Assembly: GCA_902491565.1 (NCBI GenBank)
Contig: CABUIE010000011.1
Location: forward strand, 1 to 64,000
Source: an uncultured Collinsella sp.
GTDB lineage: Bacteria; Actinomycetota; Coriobacteriia; Coriobacteriales; Coriobacteriaceae
Direction of reading: 5' to 3'
Length of the DNA: 64,000 nucleotides
The notes beneath the pieces were generated by a model. That model did no database searches. It was given only the letters and a program-made list of their open reading frames with translations, and was not told the origin of the DNA. The position numbers and the translations under genes are program-made. Position 1 is the first letter of the stretch; each line of letters begins with the position of its first letter. Positions 25,085-34,384 of this stretch are shown in pieces.

Positions 25085-27538
25085 ATGCGTGTTTCTTACG
25101 ACTGGCTCAAGACCATGATCGATATTCCGGAGGATCCCAAGACCCTTTCGGACGAATATATCCGTACCGGCACCGAGGTCGAGGCGATCGACACCGTGGG
25201 CGAGTCCTTCGACCACGTGGTGACCGCCAAGGTGCTCACCAAGATCCCGCACCCCGATAGCGACCACATGTATGTGTGCTCGGTCGACGTGGGCGACAAG
25301 AATCTCGACGCCGACGGCAATCCCGCTCCGCTGCAGATCGTCTGCGGCGCGCAGAACTTCGAGGCCGGCGACCACATCGTCACGGCCATGATTGGCGCCG
25401 TGCTTCCCGGCGACGTCAAGATCAAGAAGAGCAAGCTTCGCGGCGTCGTGTCCATGGGCATGAACTGCTCCGCGCGCGAGCTCGGCCTGGGTGGCGACCA
25501 CTCCGGCATTATGATCCTGCCCGAGGATACGCCCTGCGGCATGCCGTTTGCCGAGTACGTGGGCTCGAGCGACACCGTGCTCGACTGTGAGATCACGCCC
25601 AACCGTCCCGACTGCCTGTCCATGATCGGCATGGCCCGCGAGACCGGCGCCATCTTCGACCGCGATTTCCACGTTGAGCTGCCCGCCATCAAGGTCGAGA
25701 CCGGCCGCGCGACCGACGACGAGCTTTCCGTCGAGATCGCCGACGAGGGCCTGTGCGACCGCTACGTTGCCCGCATCGTGCGCAACGTCAAGGTCGGCCC
25801 GTCGCCAGACTGGATGGTCAAGCGCCTCAACGCCCTAGGCGTGCGCCCGCACAACAACATCGTCGACATCACCAACTACGTGATGATGCTCACCGGTCAG
25901 CCGCTGCACGCCTTTGACCTGGACACCTTTGCCGAGCGCGATGGCCACCGTCGTGTGGTGGTTCGTGCCGCCCAGCAGGACGAGAAGTTCACGACGCTCG
26001 ACGGCGAGGAGCGCGTGCTCGACGCCGGCATGGGCCTCATCACCGACGGCGAGCGCCCCGTGGCGTTGGCCGGCGTTATGGGTGGCATGGATTCCGAGAT
26101 CGAGGACGATACCGTTGACGTGATGGTCGAGAGCGCCTGCTTCAACGCCGGCCGCACCTCGCACACCAGCCGCGACCTTTCGCTGATCTCCGACGCCTCC
26201 ATTCGCTTTGAGCGCCAGGTTGACGAGACCGGCTGCGTGGATGTTGCCAACGTTACCTGCGCGCTGATTGAGGAGATCGCCGGCGGCGAGGTCGCTCCCG
26301 GCTATGTGGACGTGTTCCCCGCGCCCAAGACCATCGACAGCATCAAGCTGCGCCTGGCCCGCGTGCACGCCATCTGCGGTGCCGACATCGAGTCCGACTT
26401 TATCGAGCGCTCGCTCACCCGCCTGGGCTGCACCGTCGAGCGCGACGGCGAGGACTTTATGGTCACGCCGCCGAGCTTCCGTCCCGACCTGCCGCGTGAG
26501 ATCGACCTGATCGAGGAGGTCTTGCGCTTATGGGGCATGGGCCGCGTGACGGCGACCATTCCGGCTGCCAAGAACCACATCGGCGGTCTGACCCGCGAGC
26601 AGAAGCTCACTCGTAAGGTCGGCGAGATCCTGCGCGCCTGCGGCCTCAACGAGACCACGACTTTTGGCTTTGCCGCCCCGGGCGACCTGGAGAAGATCGG
26701 TATGTCCACCGAGGGTCGCGGTTGCCCCGTGGTGCTCATGAACCCGCTGGTAGCCGAGCAGACCGAGATGCGCCGCTCGCTGTTGCCAGGCCTGTTGCAG
26801 TCTGTGGCCTACAACGAGGCCCACGGCACGCCCAACGTGCATCTGTACGAGGTCGGCAGCTTGTTCCACGGTCGCGAGAACGCCAGCCTGCCCAAGGAGA
26901 CCAAGTCCGTGGCGGGCGTGCTCTCGGGCCAGTGGAGCGAGCGGTCCTGGAACATGAAGTACCGTAAGCTGCGCTTCTTCTTTGGCAAGGGCATTGTCGA
27001 GGAGCTGCTTGCTCAGCTGCGCATCGAGAAGGTTCGCTTCCGTCCCGTCGAGGGCGAGGGCTATGCCTTCCTGCAGCCGGGTCGTGCGGCTGAGGTTCTG
27101 TCCGGCGGCACCGTGCTGGGCTGGGTTGGCGAGATCCACCCCAAGGCGCGCGAGGCCATGGGCATCGACGAGGTCGTCGTTGCCTTTGAGCTCGACTTGG
27201 ACAAGCTGATCAAGGGCGCCCGCAACCAGGAGAACTACCGCGAGTTCTCGCAGTACCCGGCCGTTGAGCACGACCTTGCTATCGTGGTCGACAACACTGT
27301 GACCTGCGAGGATCTTGAGCGCCGTATTACCAGCGCCGGAGGCAAGCTGCTCGAGGGCGTGCGCCTGTTCGACGTCTACCGCGATCCCGTCCGTATCGGT
27401 GCGGGCAAGAAGTCCATGGCCTTTGCGCTTACGTATCGCTCCGACGACCACACGCTCACCAGCGAAGAGGTCGAAAAAGCGCACCAGAAGATCGTCACCA
27501 AGGTGTGCAAGGGCGTAAACGGCGAGGTCCGCGGCTAG
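25085..27538 (+). CDS. pheT: Phenylalanyl-tRNA synthetase beta subunit
   Basis: Partner of PheS. Order of domains: N-terminal start MRVSYDWLKTMIDIP, EMAP/OB tRNA-binding fold at about 40-150, B3/B4 editing domain that hydrolyses mischarged Tyr-tRNA (about 210-385), B5 DNA-binding-like fold (about 400-480), a catalytic-like core, and a C-terminal ferredoxin-type anticodon-binding domain (about 725-817, beginning YPAVEHDLAIVVD). 817 residues, full length. GAAAGGAG precedes the ATG. It is separated from pheS by 184 bases in which I find no gene or clear terminator, so both are likely under T-box control. Confidence 0.96.
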   Translation: MRVSYDWLKTMIDIPEDPKTLSDEYIRTGTEVEAIDTVGESFDHVVTAKVLTKIPHPDSDHMYVCSVDVGDKNLDADGNPAPLQIVCGAQNFEAGDHIVTAMIGAVLPGDVKIKKSKLRGVVSMGMNCSARELGLGGDHSGIMILPEDTPCGMPFAEYVGSSDTVLDCEITPNRPDCLSMIGMARETGAIFDRDFHVELPAIKVETGRATDDELSVEIADEGLCDRYVARIVRNVKVGPSPDWMVKRLNALGVRPHNNIVDITNYVMMLTGQPLHAFDLDTFAERDGHRRVVVRAAQQDEKFTTLDGEERVLDAGMGLITDGERPVALAGVMGGMDSEIEDDTVDVMVESACFNAGRTSHTSRDLSLISDASIRFERQVDETGCVDVANVTCALIEEIAGGEVAPGYVDVFPAPKTIDSIKLRLARVHAICGADIESDFIERSLTRLGCTVERDGEDFMVTPPSFRPDLPREIDLIEEVLRLWGMGRVTATIPAAKNHIGGLTREQKLTRKVGEILRACGLNETTTFGFAAPGDLEKIGMSTEGRGCPVVLMNPLVAEQTEMRRSLLPGLLQSVAYNEAHGTPNVHLYEVGSLFHGRENASLPKETKSVAGVLSGQWSERSWNMKYRKLRFFFGKGIVEELLAQLRIEKVRFRPVEGEGYAFLQPGRAAEVLSGGTVLGWVGEIHPKAREAMGIDEVVVAFELDLDKLIKGARNQENYREFSQYPAVEHDLAIVVDNTVTCEDLERRITSAGGKLLEGVRLFDVYRDPVRIGAGKKSMAFALTYRSDDHTLTSEEVEKAHQKIVTKVCKGVNGEVRG

Positions 27539-27660
27539 GTCCTGCGCTGGGGTATGGGTCAGCGGTGGCTGCTGCCGAGTCCTACGTGACTGCTGTGCCC
27601 GGTATAAGGCACCGTTGAGCCTGCATATATGACACGCGCATTACATAACGGCGTGCTGCT

Positions 27661-27727
27661 TTGTCGGCAGTGCGCCGTTTTGCTATGATAGCCCGCGGCG
27701 TGTTACGAATCTGACATTACGTAACAC
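27661..27727 (+). promoter_or_regulatory. Promoter and NikR-type operator of nikMNQO
   Basis: TTGTCG (27661-27666), a 17-bp spacer and TATGAT (27684-27689) form a good sigma-70-type promoter. Just downstream an inverted repeat GTGTTAC-N14-GTAACAC spans 27700-27727. This matches the nickel-repressor NikR signal described for Desulfovibrio-type bacteria (GTGTTAC and GTAACAC separated by 13-14 bases). It covers the expected transcription start, a repressing position. Confidence 0.75.
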
Positions 27728-27784
27728 TGGAAAGGTGATTCAAGCGGCGTTGCAATTCCGTGCGCCGATAACCGGGAGGCGTAC

Positions 27785-28870
27785 ATGCACATTCCAGATA
27801 ATTATCTGTCCCCGCAGACCGATGCCGTTATGGCGGTGGCGATGGTGCCCGTTTGGATCCACTGCATCAAGAAGGTGCGCGCCACGCTCGATCGCGAGCA
27901 CATGGCGTTCCTGGGCATCTGCGCCGCGTTCTCCTTCCTGCTCATGATGTTCAACGTGCCGCTGCCTGGCGGCACCACAGGCCACGCCGTTGGTGGCGCA
28001 CTCATCGCGCTGCTGCTGGGCCCCGAGGCCGCGGCTATCGCGGTTTCGGTCGCGCTGGCGCTGCAAGCGCTGCTGTTTGGCGACGGCGGCATCCTGTCCT
28101 TTGGCGCTAACTGCTTTAACATGGCCTTCGTGTTGCCGTTTGCCGCAGCCATCGTGTTCCGCGCGCTTAACAGCCGTTTGCACGACAAGAGCTGGGGCAC
28201 CTCGGTTTCGGCCATCGTAAGCGGCTGGGTCGGCCTGTGCCTGGCGGCCCTGTGCGCAGCAATCGAGTTTGGTATTCAGCCGATGCTTTTCACGAATGCT
28301 TCGGGCGCTCCGCTGTACTGCCCCTTCCCGCTGTCCATTGCCATTCCGGCCATGATGATCCCGCATATGTTGGCAGCCGGCGTGGTCGAGGGCGTGGCGA
28401 CTGCCGCGATCTACGGCTTTATCAAGAAGACGGCGCCGAGCGTTATCGTCGGCCCCGAGGCCGCCGATGGACAGCTTGCTGCCGAGGGCGCTGCTGCCAA
28501 GAAGACCTCGCTGGTCCCCACGCTCATCTTGGTTGCCGTGCTTGTCGTGGCCACGCCGCTGGGCCTGCTGGCCACGGGTGACGCCTGGGGTGAGTGGGAC
28601 GCCGAGGGCGCCGCGACCGCCGTTCAGGAGGTTGGCGACGACAGCCTGCAGGCTTCGGTCGGTCTCGACACCCCGACCTTTGCCGATGCGCTGCCTACGG
28701 GTGATTACCTGCAGGCCTATTCCGAGGAGCAGGGTCTCGGCTTTGCCGGTCAGGCTGCCATGTATATCCTGTCCGGCGTGATTGGCGTGGCGGTGCTCAC
28801 CATCGCATTCCGTCTGATCTCGCTGACGGTCAAGGAAAGCGGTGCTCATGGCGATGGTCGAGCTGCCTAG
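27785..28870 (+). CDS. nikMN: ECF nickel transporter substrate-binding protein NikMN (CbiM plus PDGLE)
   Basis: Substrate-capture membrane component of an energy-coupling-factor importer for Ni2+ (or Co2+). It begins MHIPDNYLS, the conserved N-terminal Met-His metal site of CbiM/NikM. About seven hydrophobic segments in residues 1-225 form the CbiM domain. A C-terminal extension from about 255 has two more helices flanking an exported acidic loop starting PLGLLATGD, which is the PDGLE (NikN) domain. Fusion with PDGLE rather than a separate CbiN favours nickel. GGGAGG precedes the ATG. First gene of nikMN-nikQ-nikO. Confidence 0.87.
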   Translation: MHIPDNYLSPQTDAVMAVAMVPVWIHCIKKVRATLDREHMAFLGICAAFSFLLMMFNVPLPGGTTGHAVGGALIALLLGPEAAAIAVSVALALQALLFGDGGILSFGANCFNMAFVLPFAAAIVFRALNSRLHDKSWGTSVSAIVSGWVGLCLAALCAAIEFGIQPMLFTNASGAPLYCPFPLSIAIPAMMIPHMLAAGVVEGVATAAIYGFIKKTAPSVIVGPEAADGQLAAEGAAAKKTSLVPTLILVAVLVVATPLGLLATGDAWGEWDAEGAATAVQEVGDDSLQASVGLDTPTFADALPTGDYLQAYSEEQGLGFAGQAAMYILSGVIGVAVLTIAFRLISLTVKESGAHGDGRAA

Positions 28871-29684
28871 CTGGCTTGCGGTCGAGCAGCGTTACGAGCC
28901 CACGGGCGCTCGTCATCGCGTGATGCAAAAGAACGTCCTGCACCTGGCGAGCCTGCTTGAGCGGGTTCGCCTGGGCGGGGGCGCGCACGAGGGCGGGTCG
29001 ATGGTCGACCGCGCCCTTTCTTGCGTTTCGGCTCCGGTGCGCCTGGTGGGGATGTTCTTTTGCGTCCTGTGCGTGTGTCTGACGCAGAGCCCGCTGTACA
29101 TCATGTTGATGGCGGCTATCGCGCTGGTGCTCGTTGCCGTGCGCCCTGTACGCGGGCTGCGCGCGACCTTTGTGCCGGCGTTGGCTGCCGCGGGGTTTGC
29201 CGTGGTTCTGGCACTGCCTGCCCTGCTGCTGGGCGCTTCTGCCGCGGGTGCCATGCTCAAAATTGCGCTTAAGACGTTCATTAACGTGTCGCTCGTGCTG
29301 GGTGTTTCGTGGACCCTCACGTGGAGCCGCATGTCGGCGGCGCTCAAGATGCTGCATCTACCCGACGAAGTTATCTTTACGTTTGATATGGCGCTCAAGC
29401 ACATCGAGGTGCTGGGTCGTACGGCGCACGATCTGTGCGAATCGGTCATGCTGCGCAGCGTTGGCCGTGCGCCCGAGGGATTTTCGCGTACCGATTCGAT
29501 CGCGGGTATCATGGGCATGACCTTTATCAAGGCGATGAAATGCAGCCGCGCGATGGACGAGGCTATGCTTTGCCGCGGCTTTGCCGGTGCGTATCCGGCT
29601 CCCGCGCGCGCCAGGTTTGGCTGGCGCGATGCGGCCTATGCGGCCGGCGTGGCGCTGCTGACAGTGTTGTGCGCCGTGCTGTAG
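28848..29684 (+). CDS. nikQ: ECF transporter transmembrane component (CbiQ/NikQ)
   Basis: Couples the ATPase to the substrate-binding subunit. Four to five hydrophobic segments lie between about residues 60 and 160, with a further helix at the C-terminus. The cytoplasmic coupling region includes the Ala-Arg-Gly-like motifs of EcfT proteins, here ESVMLRSVGR and DEAMLCRGF. The start ATG at 28848 overlaps the end of nikMN by 23 bases and has AAGGAAAG upstream; a GTG six bases earlier is possible. Confidence 0.85.
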   Translation: MAMVELPSWLAVEQRYEPTGARHRVMQKNVLHLASLLERVRLGGGAHEGGSMVDRALSCVSAPVRLVGMFFCVLCVCLTQSPLYIMLMAAIALVLVAVRPVRGLRATFVPALAAAGFAVVLALPALLLGASAAGAMLKIALKTFINVSLVLGVSWTLTWSRMSAALKMLHLPDEVIFTFDMALKHIEVLGRTAHDLCESVMLRSVGRAPEGFSRTDSIAGIMGMTFIKAMKCSRAMDEAMLCRGFAGAYPAPARARFGWRDAAYAAGVALLTVLCAVL

Positions 29685-29706
29685 GCGCTGCTGGTTCCGA
29701 CTGGGG

Positions 29707-30501
29707 ATGCAAATGGGGAAGGGCGACGTTTTGACGATCGATATGAATAGTGCGGCGGGCACGAACGGTGTGGCCGGCGCCGAGGTCGTTCCGCTCATCG
29801 AGCTGCGCGACGTGGTGTTCTCCTATGCGGGGCATACGGTTGTCGATGGCGTGTCGCTGCAGGTCGATCGTGGTGAACTCGTTGCCCTGCTCGGTCCCAA
29901 CGGCTGCGGCAAGACGACGATTATGCGTCTTATTAACGGCCTTGAACTCGCGGACGCAGGGGCATACCTGTTTGACGGGCACGTGGTCGATGCGGCGTAT
30001 CTGAAGGATTCTGCTGCTGCTCAGAAGTTCCACCAGCGCGTGGGCTTCGTGTTCCAAAACGCCGATGCCCAGCTGTTCTGCGCCACGGTGGGCGAGGAAG
30101 TTGCTTTTGGTCCCGCGCAGATGGGGCTGCCGGCAGACGAGCTCGAGCGCCGCGTGCGCGATGCCATGGGGCTGTTCCAGGTTGCCGACCTTGCCGACGC
30201 CTCTCCCTATCAGCTCTCGGGCGGGCAAAAGAAGCGTGTGGCGCTGGCGGCAGTTGTATCGATGAACCCCGATATCCTAGTGCTCGATGAGCCCACCAAT
30301 GGGCTCGACGAGGATTCATGCGACATCGTGGTCAACTTCTTGCTGGCCTACGTCGCGGCGGGTAAGACGGTCTTGATGAGCACGCATCACCAGGATTTGG
30401 TGCGACGCCTGGGTGCCCGTGCAATCTATATCGATCGATATCACCATGTGGTCGAGGCGCCTTCGCCGTCGTATGGAACCGAAAGCGGTACTACGGACTA
30501 G
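29707..30501 (+). CDS. nikO: ECF transporter ATP-binding protein (CbiO/NikO)
   Basis: ABC ATPase energising nickel uptake. Walker A GPNGCGKTT at residues 63-71, Q-loop FVFQNADAQLF, signature LSGGQKKR near 170, Walker B ILVLDEPT and H-loop STHHQDL. Follows nikQ by 22 bases. The start is uncertain: the ATG at 29707 has only GGGG next to it, and MNSAAG at 29743 is an alternative. The short C-terminal tail contains YHHVVEAPS. No second ATPase is present, as expected for a group I (dedicated) ECF system. Confidence 0.9.
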   Translation: MQMGKGDVLTIDMNSAAGTNGVAGAEVVPLIELRDVVFSYAGHTVVDGVSLQVDRGELVALLGPNGCGKTTIMRLINGLELADAGAYLFDGHVVDAAYLKDSAAAQKFHQRVGFVFQNADAQLFCATVGEEVAFGPAQMGLPADELERRVRDAMGLFQVADLADASPYQLSGGQKKRVALAAVVSMNPDILVLDEPTNGLDEDSCDIVVNFLLAYVAAGKTVLMSTHHQDLVRRLGARAIYIDRYHHVVEAPSPSYGTESGTTD

Positions 30502-30581
30502 TTGCTGCGTAGAGCGTGCGTAGCCGCCCGCGCGGCTTTGCCGTGATGGTATAGTTATCCAGGTTTTTTATGGGGGTGGCT

Positions 30582-31430
30582 ATGCCAAGTTGGAACATTC
30601 ATATCGCTCAGACGGAGCGTTTGCTGGAGCGCACCGGTGCACTTGCCAATAGCGTGCGCGACCGCAATGCCTTTTTGTTTGGCTGCGTGGTTCCGGATAT
30701 CTTCGTGGGCTATATGGTCCCTGGCATCGCCGATCCCATCCCGTACCGCATTACGCACTTTGCAAAGCCCGAGCCTATCCCTAAGCCTCGTGAGCATGAG
30801 TTCTGGGATACCTATGTGGCACCGTTGCTTAAAAGTTCGCCCACCGGTGCGCCAGCCTCGGCTACCTCGATTGTCGAGGAGCGCGAGCGACTGAATCGCG
30901 TGCACTATCCCCAGCGCTACAGGGATGCCGAGCCGGTTGTCGGTCCCGGCGCTCGTGAGTTCTCGCTTGCGTCCGAGGACGTGGCACAGTCGTTGCTCGA
31001 TTTGACATTGGGTGTCTGGTCGCATCTGGTGGCCGATACCGTATGGAATACGCGCGTGAATCAGTACCTGGAGGCGCACGGCGGCAAGCCGTGCGAGGAG
31101 TTCCGCATTAAAAAGCAAGGCGACTTTGACTGGTTTGGCAAGACGCTCGGCATTGTTTCGATTCCGCGCGCGACCGATCGCCTGTATACTGCGGCGACGC
31201 GTTTTGGGCAGTATCCCATCCATAAGGAGTATGTGCTCAAGACCATCGGCGTTATGCACGAGATCGTGCGCGAAAACCCCGGCGAGCCCGACCATCCGCC
31301 ATACCGCCTGCTGACCGAGGAATTCTTCGACGAAACGTTTACCGAGGTCATCGAGCTGACCGAGGCGGGATTTGCCGCCCGCGTCGCATCACCCGGTGTG
31401 CCTGCTCTGCCCCTGATCGCGAGCTGCTAG
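30582..31430 (+). CDS. Zinc-dependent phospholipase C-like domain protein
   Basis: Resembles the PF00882 zinc phospholipase C/S1-P1 group. The start PSWNIHIAQTERLL, LFGCVVPDIF, ITHFAKPE and LGVWSHLVADTVWNTRVNQY supply the His and Asp ligands typical of the trinuclear zinc site. No signal peptide is visible, so it is probably cytoplasmic and may not be a lipase. The ATG at 30582 has GGGGGTGG upstream; a second ATG at 30570 is possible. The last 4 bases overlap the end of the convergent gene. Confidence 0.72.
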   Translation: MPSWNIHIAQTERLLERTGALANSVRDRNAFLFGCVVPDIFVGYMVPGIADPIPYRITHFAKPEPIPKPREHEFWDTYVAPLLKSSPTGAPASATSIVEERERLNRVHYPQRYRDAEPVVGPGAREFSLASEDVAQSLLDLTLGVWSHLVADTVWNTRVNQYLEAHGGKPCEEFRIKKQGDFDWFGKTLGIVSIPRATDRLYTAATRFGQYPIHKEYVLKTIGVMHEIVRENPGEPDHPPYRLLTEEFFDETFTEVIELTEAGFAARVASPGVPALPLIASC

Positions 31431-32500
31431 CTGGCCGGCCCGGCAGTGAATAGCTCAACCCAATCGACAAGTAGCTCTTGCCGTAAGGTATCTTCGGCAA
31501 TACGCTCCTGTTTGGTCTTTGGGGTGTAGGAAAGTCCAGCCTTTTTATGGATGAGCTCGGCTATGTGGTCGAAGCTCTTCTCATCCTTAATCTGGCCAAA
31601 GGTAATTTGGATGACGTCGTAGCCCATGCTTGTGAGCGCGGTGGCGCGCTCGGCATCGGAGAGGCTCGCGGCTTCGCTGCCGTGGGCGGAGCGGCCTTGG
31701 CATTCAAGGATGACACCCATGCTGTCGGTGGCGCTTTCGATGAGGATATCGGCGTAGCAGCAGGTTTTGTCATACAGCGAGCGCGCGGCGTCGCTGAGTG
31801 GGATGCGCACGTTGTTTGCGATGTTGATGCCCATGCCGCCCTCGTCGCGGGGGAGCGAGATAAGCATGGAGGTCTGTACTTCGAAGGGCGAGGCGGTCTG
31901 TCCTGTCATGCGTTCGGCGGCCCAGCGGAGCTGCTTAACACCGCGCAGGCCTGCGGCCTGCTTGGCGAACGCGGCGATATCCGCTGCGGAAAGAAGCGGC
32001 GTGCGCTTCCACAGGTCGGTGTCCTTGCCGTTGACGTCGATAACTCGCTCCCAGCCGCAGTTGGGTGGAATGAGCTTAAGCGAAATAGCTTCATCAAGTT
32101 GCCGTTGCGCTCGTTTGCAGGGTGTATACACAGCAAACGAGCTGCACATCTCATAACACGCCATAAGCAGCTGGTTGCGTGAGGCCTGCGTAGCAAGGTT
32201 GAGCAGCGTGAACTCGGGCGATGTGACATCAAACCCATGCTCGGTTTGCCTAAACGACCCGGGAGGCGGCTCTTGGGTCAGGAGGTGCGATTTAAACAGG
32301 CTTCGCGACCCGGATTGTGCCCGAGTGAATACAAGCCTGTGAAGCGGTGCGTGAAGCAGGTCTTTTACAACTGCATGACTTCCGAGGCCGCAACATCTGC
32401 GATCCATATTGCCAAGGCTAATGGCAGGGTAAAGGCCTAATACCTGCGGCGGGATGCGGTAGTAGTTAAAGGCGGATTGCCCACAAAGCGTCAGGTCCAT
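31427..32500 (-). CDS. AbiEi-like / PD-(D/E)XK nuclease-like hypothetical protein
   Basis: 357 residues. The middle of the N-terminal half contains FDVTSPEFTLLNLATQA, like the VTSPERTLLDLA signature of AbiEi-type (type IV antitoxin) proteins. The C-terminal half has YADILIESATDSMGVILECQGRSAHG followed by a C-terminal helix with IQITFGQI, reminiscent of a DUF559/Vsr-like PD-(D/E)XK nuclease core with Asp and Glu-x-Gln. No AbiEii toxin is adjacent. GGAGGG precedes the ATG. Assignment rests on these short motifs only. Confidence 0.5.
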   Translation of the reverse strand: MDLTLCGQSAFNYYRIPPQVLGLYPAISLGNMDRRCCGLGSHAVVKDLLHAPLHRLVFTRAQSGSRSLFKSHLLTQEPPPGSFRQTEHGFDVTSPEFTLLNLATQASRNQLLMACYEMCSSFAVYTPCKRAQRQLDEAISLKLIPPNCGWERVIDVNGKDTDLWKRTPLLSAADIAAFAKQAAGLRGVKQLRWAAERMTGQTASPFEVQTSMLISLPRDEGGMGINIANNVRIPLSDAARSLYDKTCCYADILIESATDSMGVILECQGRSAHGSEAASLSDAERATALTSMGYDVIQITFGQIKDEKSFDHIAELIHKKAGLSYTPKTKQERIAEDTLRQELLVDWVELFTAGPAS

Positions 32501-32552
32501 AATGCCCTCCTGGCCGAAATCATCTCTTTGAAGCGAGTGATGCCAGCGTCAA

Positions 32553-32680
32553 TCCGGAAGTATGCGGCAAAATCTGAACCCTATGAGCGGACCTGGCTTT
32601 TGAGGCTAGTTTATCAGGCATTTTGTTGCGAAAAAACAGGGTGTGCTCGGAGGTTCCAGAATTTGCCGCATACTTCCGAA
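32553..32680. repeat. 128-bp MITE-like element with about 28-bp inverted ends
   Basis: The ends contain a perfect 17-bp inverted repeat, CGGAAGTATGCGGCAAA (32555-32571) and its complement (32662-32678). With two mismatches and a 1-base bulge the similarity extends inward through TCTG-AACC to 32580 and 32653. The interior has no gene. It lies in the 423-bp gap between the AbiEi-like gene and pyk. A small non-autonomous transposon or structured intergenic repeat is likely; I find no second copy in the window. Confidence 0.65.
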
Positions 32681-32857
32681 AACCAGGTCGATTTGGTTCT
32701 TGCTAAAACGATTTATCAGCCCTGTGTGAGGTGTGGGTTTGCCACCGGGCGAACACTTTTAGCGCTTGGGGCTTTATTTTTTGGGCCTCGAAGGGTGGAT
32801 TTCGCGCTTTTGGTAAAGAAATGAGTGCGTGTTTTGCCGTGCGGCGGCATTGGCACA

Positions 32858-32896
32858 GAAAAAGGGCCCGGAAGGCGAAGCCTTCCGGGCCCTTTG
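32858..32896 (-). terminator. pyk terminator
   Basis: A perfect 15-bp stem (32862-32876 with 32880-32894) with a GAA loop, followed on the minus strand by five to six T. 28 bases after the pyk stop. Confidence 0.9.
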
Positions 32897-32923
32897 CAAT
32901 GCAAGTATGCTTGCAAGTGCGTT

Positions 32924-34384
32924 TTAGCGCACCTGAGCGACGTAAGCGACGTTGGTCGAGGAGACCTTGTCCTCGAGCTGGACGCTCATGCGGGGATCGC
33001 CGGCGGTAGCGACGGTCAGATCGCCGGCCTCGACGTAGCCGAGCTCCTTAGCGGTCTCGATCGCCTTGACGATCGTGCCGTTGACGGTGCCCTGGGTAAT
33101 CTCGGCCTGATGCGGGATAACGCCCCAGTACATGATCATCTGCTGGACGGCCCACTCGTGGCGGGAGAACGCGCAAATCGGCATGTTGGGACGGAAGTGC
33201 GAGATCAGGCGAGCGGTACGACCGGTGGTCGTCGGCACGGTGATGCACTTGGCGCCAACGGTGGTGGCCATGTTCACAGCGGACATACCCACAACGTTGT
33301 TGACGACGCGGGTGCCGTGAGCGTCAGCCGGAACCTCGAGCGGAGCGTGAGCCGGGAGGTACTTCTCGGTCTCGAGAGCAATGCTGGCCTGCATCTTAAC
33401 GGCCTCGACCGGGTACTTACCGGCAGCGGACTCGCCAGAGAGCATAACGGCGTCGGTGCCGTCGTAAATGGCGTTAGCAACGTCGGCAACCTCGGCGCGC
33501 GTCGGGCGCGGGTTCTGCTGCATGGAGTCGAGCATCTGCGTAGCGGTGATAACGGGCTTGTAGGCTGCGTTGCACTTAGCGATGATTTCCTTCTGGATGT
33601 GCGGAACGAGCTCGGGCTTGATCTCGATGCCCAGGTCGCCACGGGCGACCATGATGCCGTCGGAAGCCTCGAGGATCTCGTCGAAGTTCTCGACGCCCAG
33701 GGCGCACTCGATCTTCGGGAAGATCGTCACGTGCTCGCCGCCGTTCTCGCGGCAAAGCTCGCGGATGCCGCGGACGGACTCGCCGTCACGGATGAAGGAA
33801 GCGGCGATGTAGTCGATGTTCTCGGTCAGGCCAAAGAGGATGTCCTGACGATCGCGCTCGGTGATAGCGGGCAGCGAGATGTTGACGTTGGGCATGTTAA
33901 CACCCTTGCGCTCGCCGATCAGGCCGTCGTTCTTGACGACGCAGGTCATGTCCTGGCCGTCGACGGACTCGACCTCGAGGGCAACCAGGCCGTCATCGAT
34001 CAGGATGAGGGAGCCCTTCTCGACCTCGGAGGGCAGAGCCAGGTAGTCGAGGGAGATGTGCTCAGAGGTGCCGTGGAAATCCTCGGACGTGGGCTGAGCG
34101 GTGACGACGATCTTATCGCCGGTCTTGACGGCAACCTTCTTGCCATCGACCAGAAGGCCGGTGCGGACCTCGGGGCCCTTGGTGTCGAGTAGGATGCCGA
34201 CGGGCAGACCGAGCTCCTTGGAAATACGACGGACGCGCTCGATGCGACCGTGGTGCTCGTCGTAGGATCCGTGCGAGAAGTTAAAACGGGCGACGTTCAT
34301 GCCCGCCTTGATCATCTCGCGGATGGTCTCGTCGCTATCGCAGGCGGGACCCATGGTGCATACAATCTTGGTGCGCTTGTACAT
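32924..34384 (-). CDS. pyk: Pyruvate kinase
   Basis: Final step of glycolysis, phosphoenolpyruvate plus ADP to pyruvate plus ATP. Start MYKRTKIVCTMGPAC, catalytic segment TIFPKIECALGVENFDEIL, MVARGDLGIEI, and ATQMLDSM, then a C-terminal allosteric domain (about 350-486). 486 residues, a standard type without the extra PEP-utiliser domain. GGAGG precedes the ATG. Monocistronic, divergent from the P-type ATPase across 441 bp. Confidence 0.96.
   Translation of the reverse strand: MYKRTKIVCTMGPACDSDETIREMIKAGMNVARFNFSHGSYDEHHGRIERVRRISKELGLPVGILLDTKGPEVRTGLLVDGKKVAVKTGDKIVVTAQPTSEDFHGTSEHISLDYLALPSEVEKGSLILIDDGLVALEVESVDGQDMTCVVKNDGLIGERKGVNMPNVNISLPAITERDRQDILFGLTENIDYIAASFIRDGESVRGIRELCRENGGEHVTIFPKIECALGVENFDEILEASDGIMVARGDLGIEIKPELVPHIQKEIIAKCNAAYKPVITATQMLDSMQQNPRPTRAEVADVANAIYDGTDAVMLSGESAAGKYPVEAVKMQASIALETEKYLPAHAPLEVPADAHGTRVVNNVVGMSAVNMATTVGAKCITVPTTTGRTARLISHFRPNMPICAFSRHEWAVQQMIMYWGVIPHQAEITQGTVNGTIVKAIETAKELGYVEAGDLTVATAGDPRMSVQLEDKVSSTNVAYVAQVR

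Noticed and set aside
27539..27784. Cobalamin riboswitch before the ECF transporter
   Set aside because: No B12-box or other conserved core is visible; the promoter plus NikR-type inverted repeat explains the region better.
32477..32824. A 115-codon plus-strand frame in the gap before pyk
   Set aside because: It runs through the inverted-repeat element, overlaps the start of the minus-strand AbiEi-like gene, has no ribosome site and no protein-like features.
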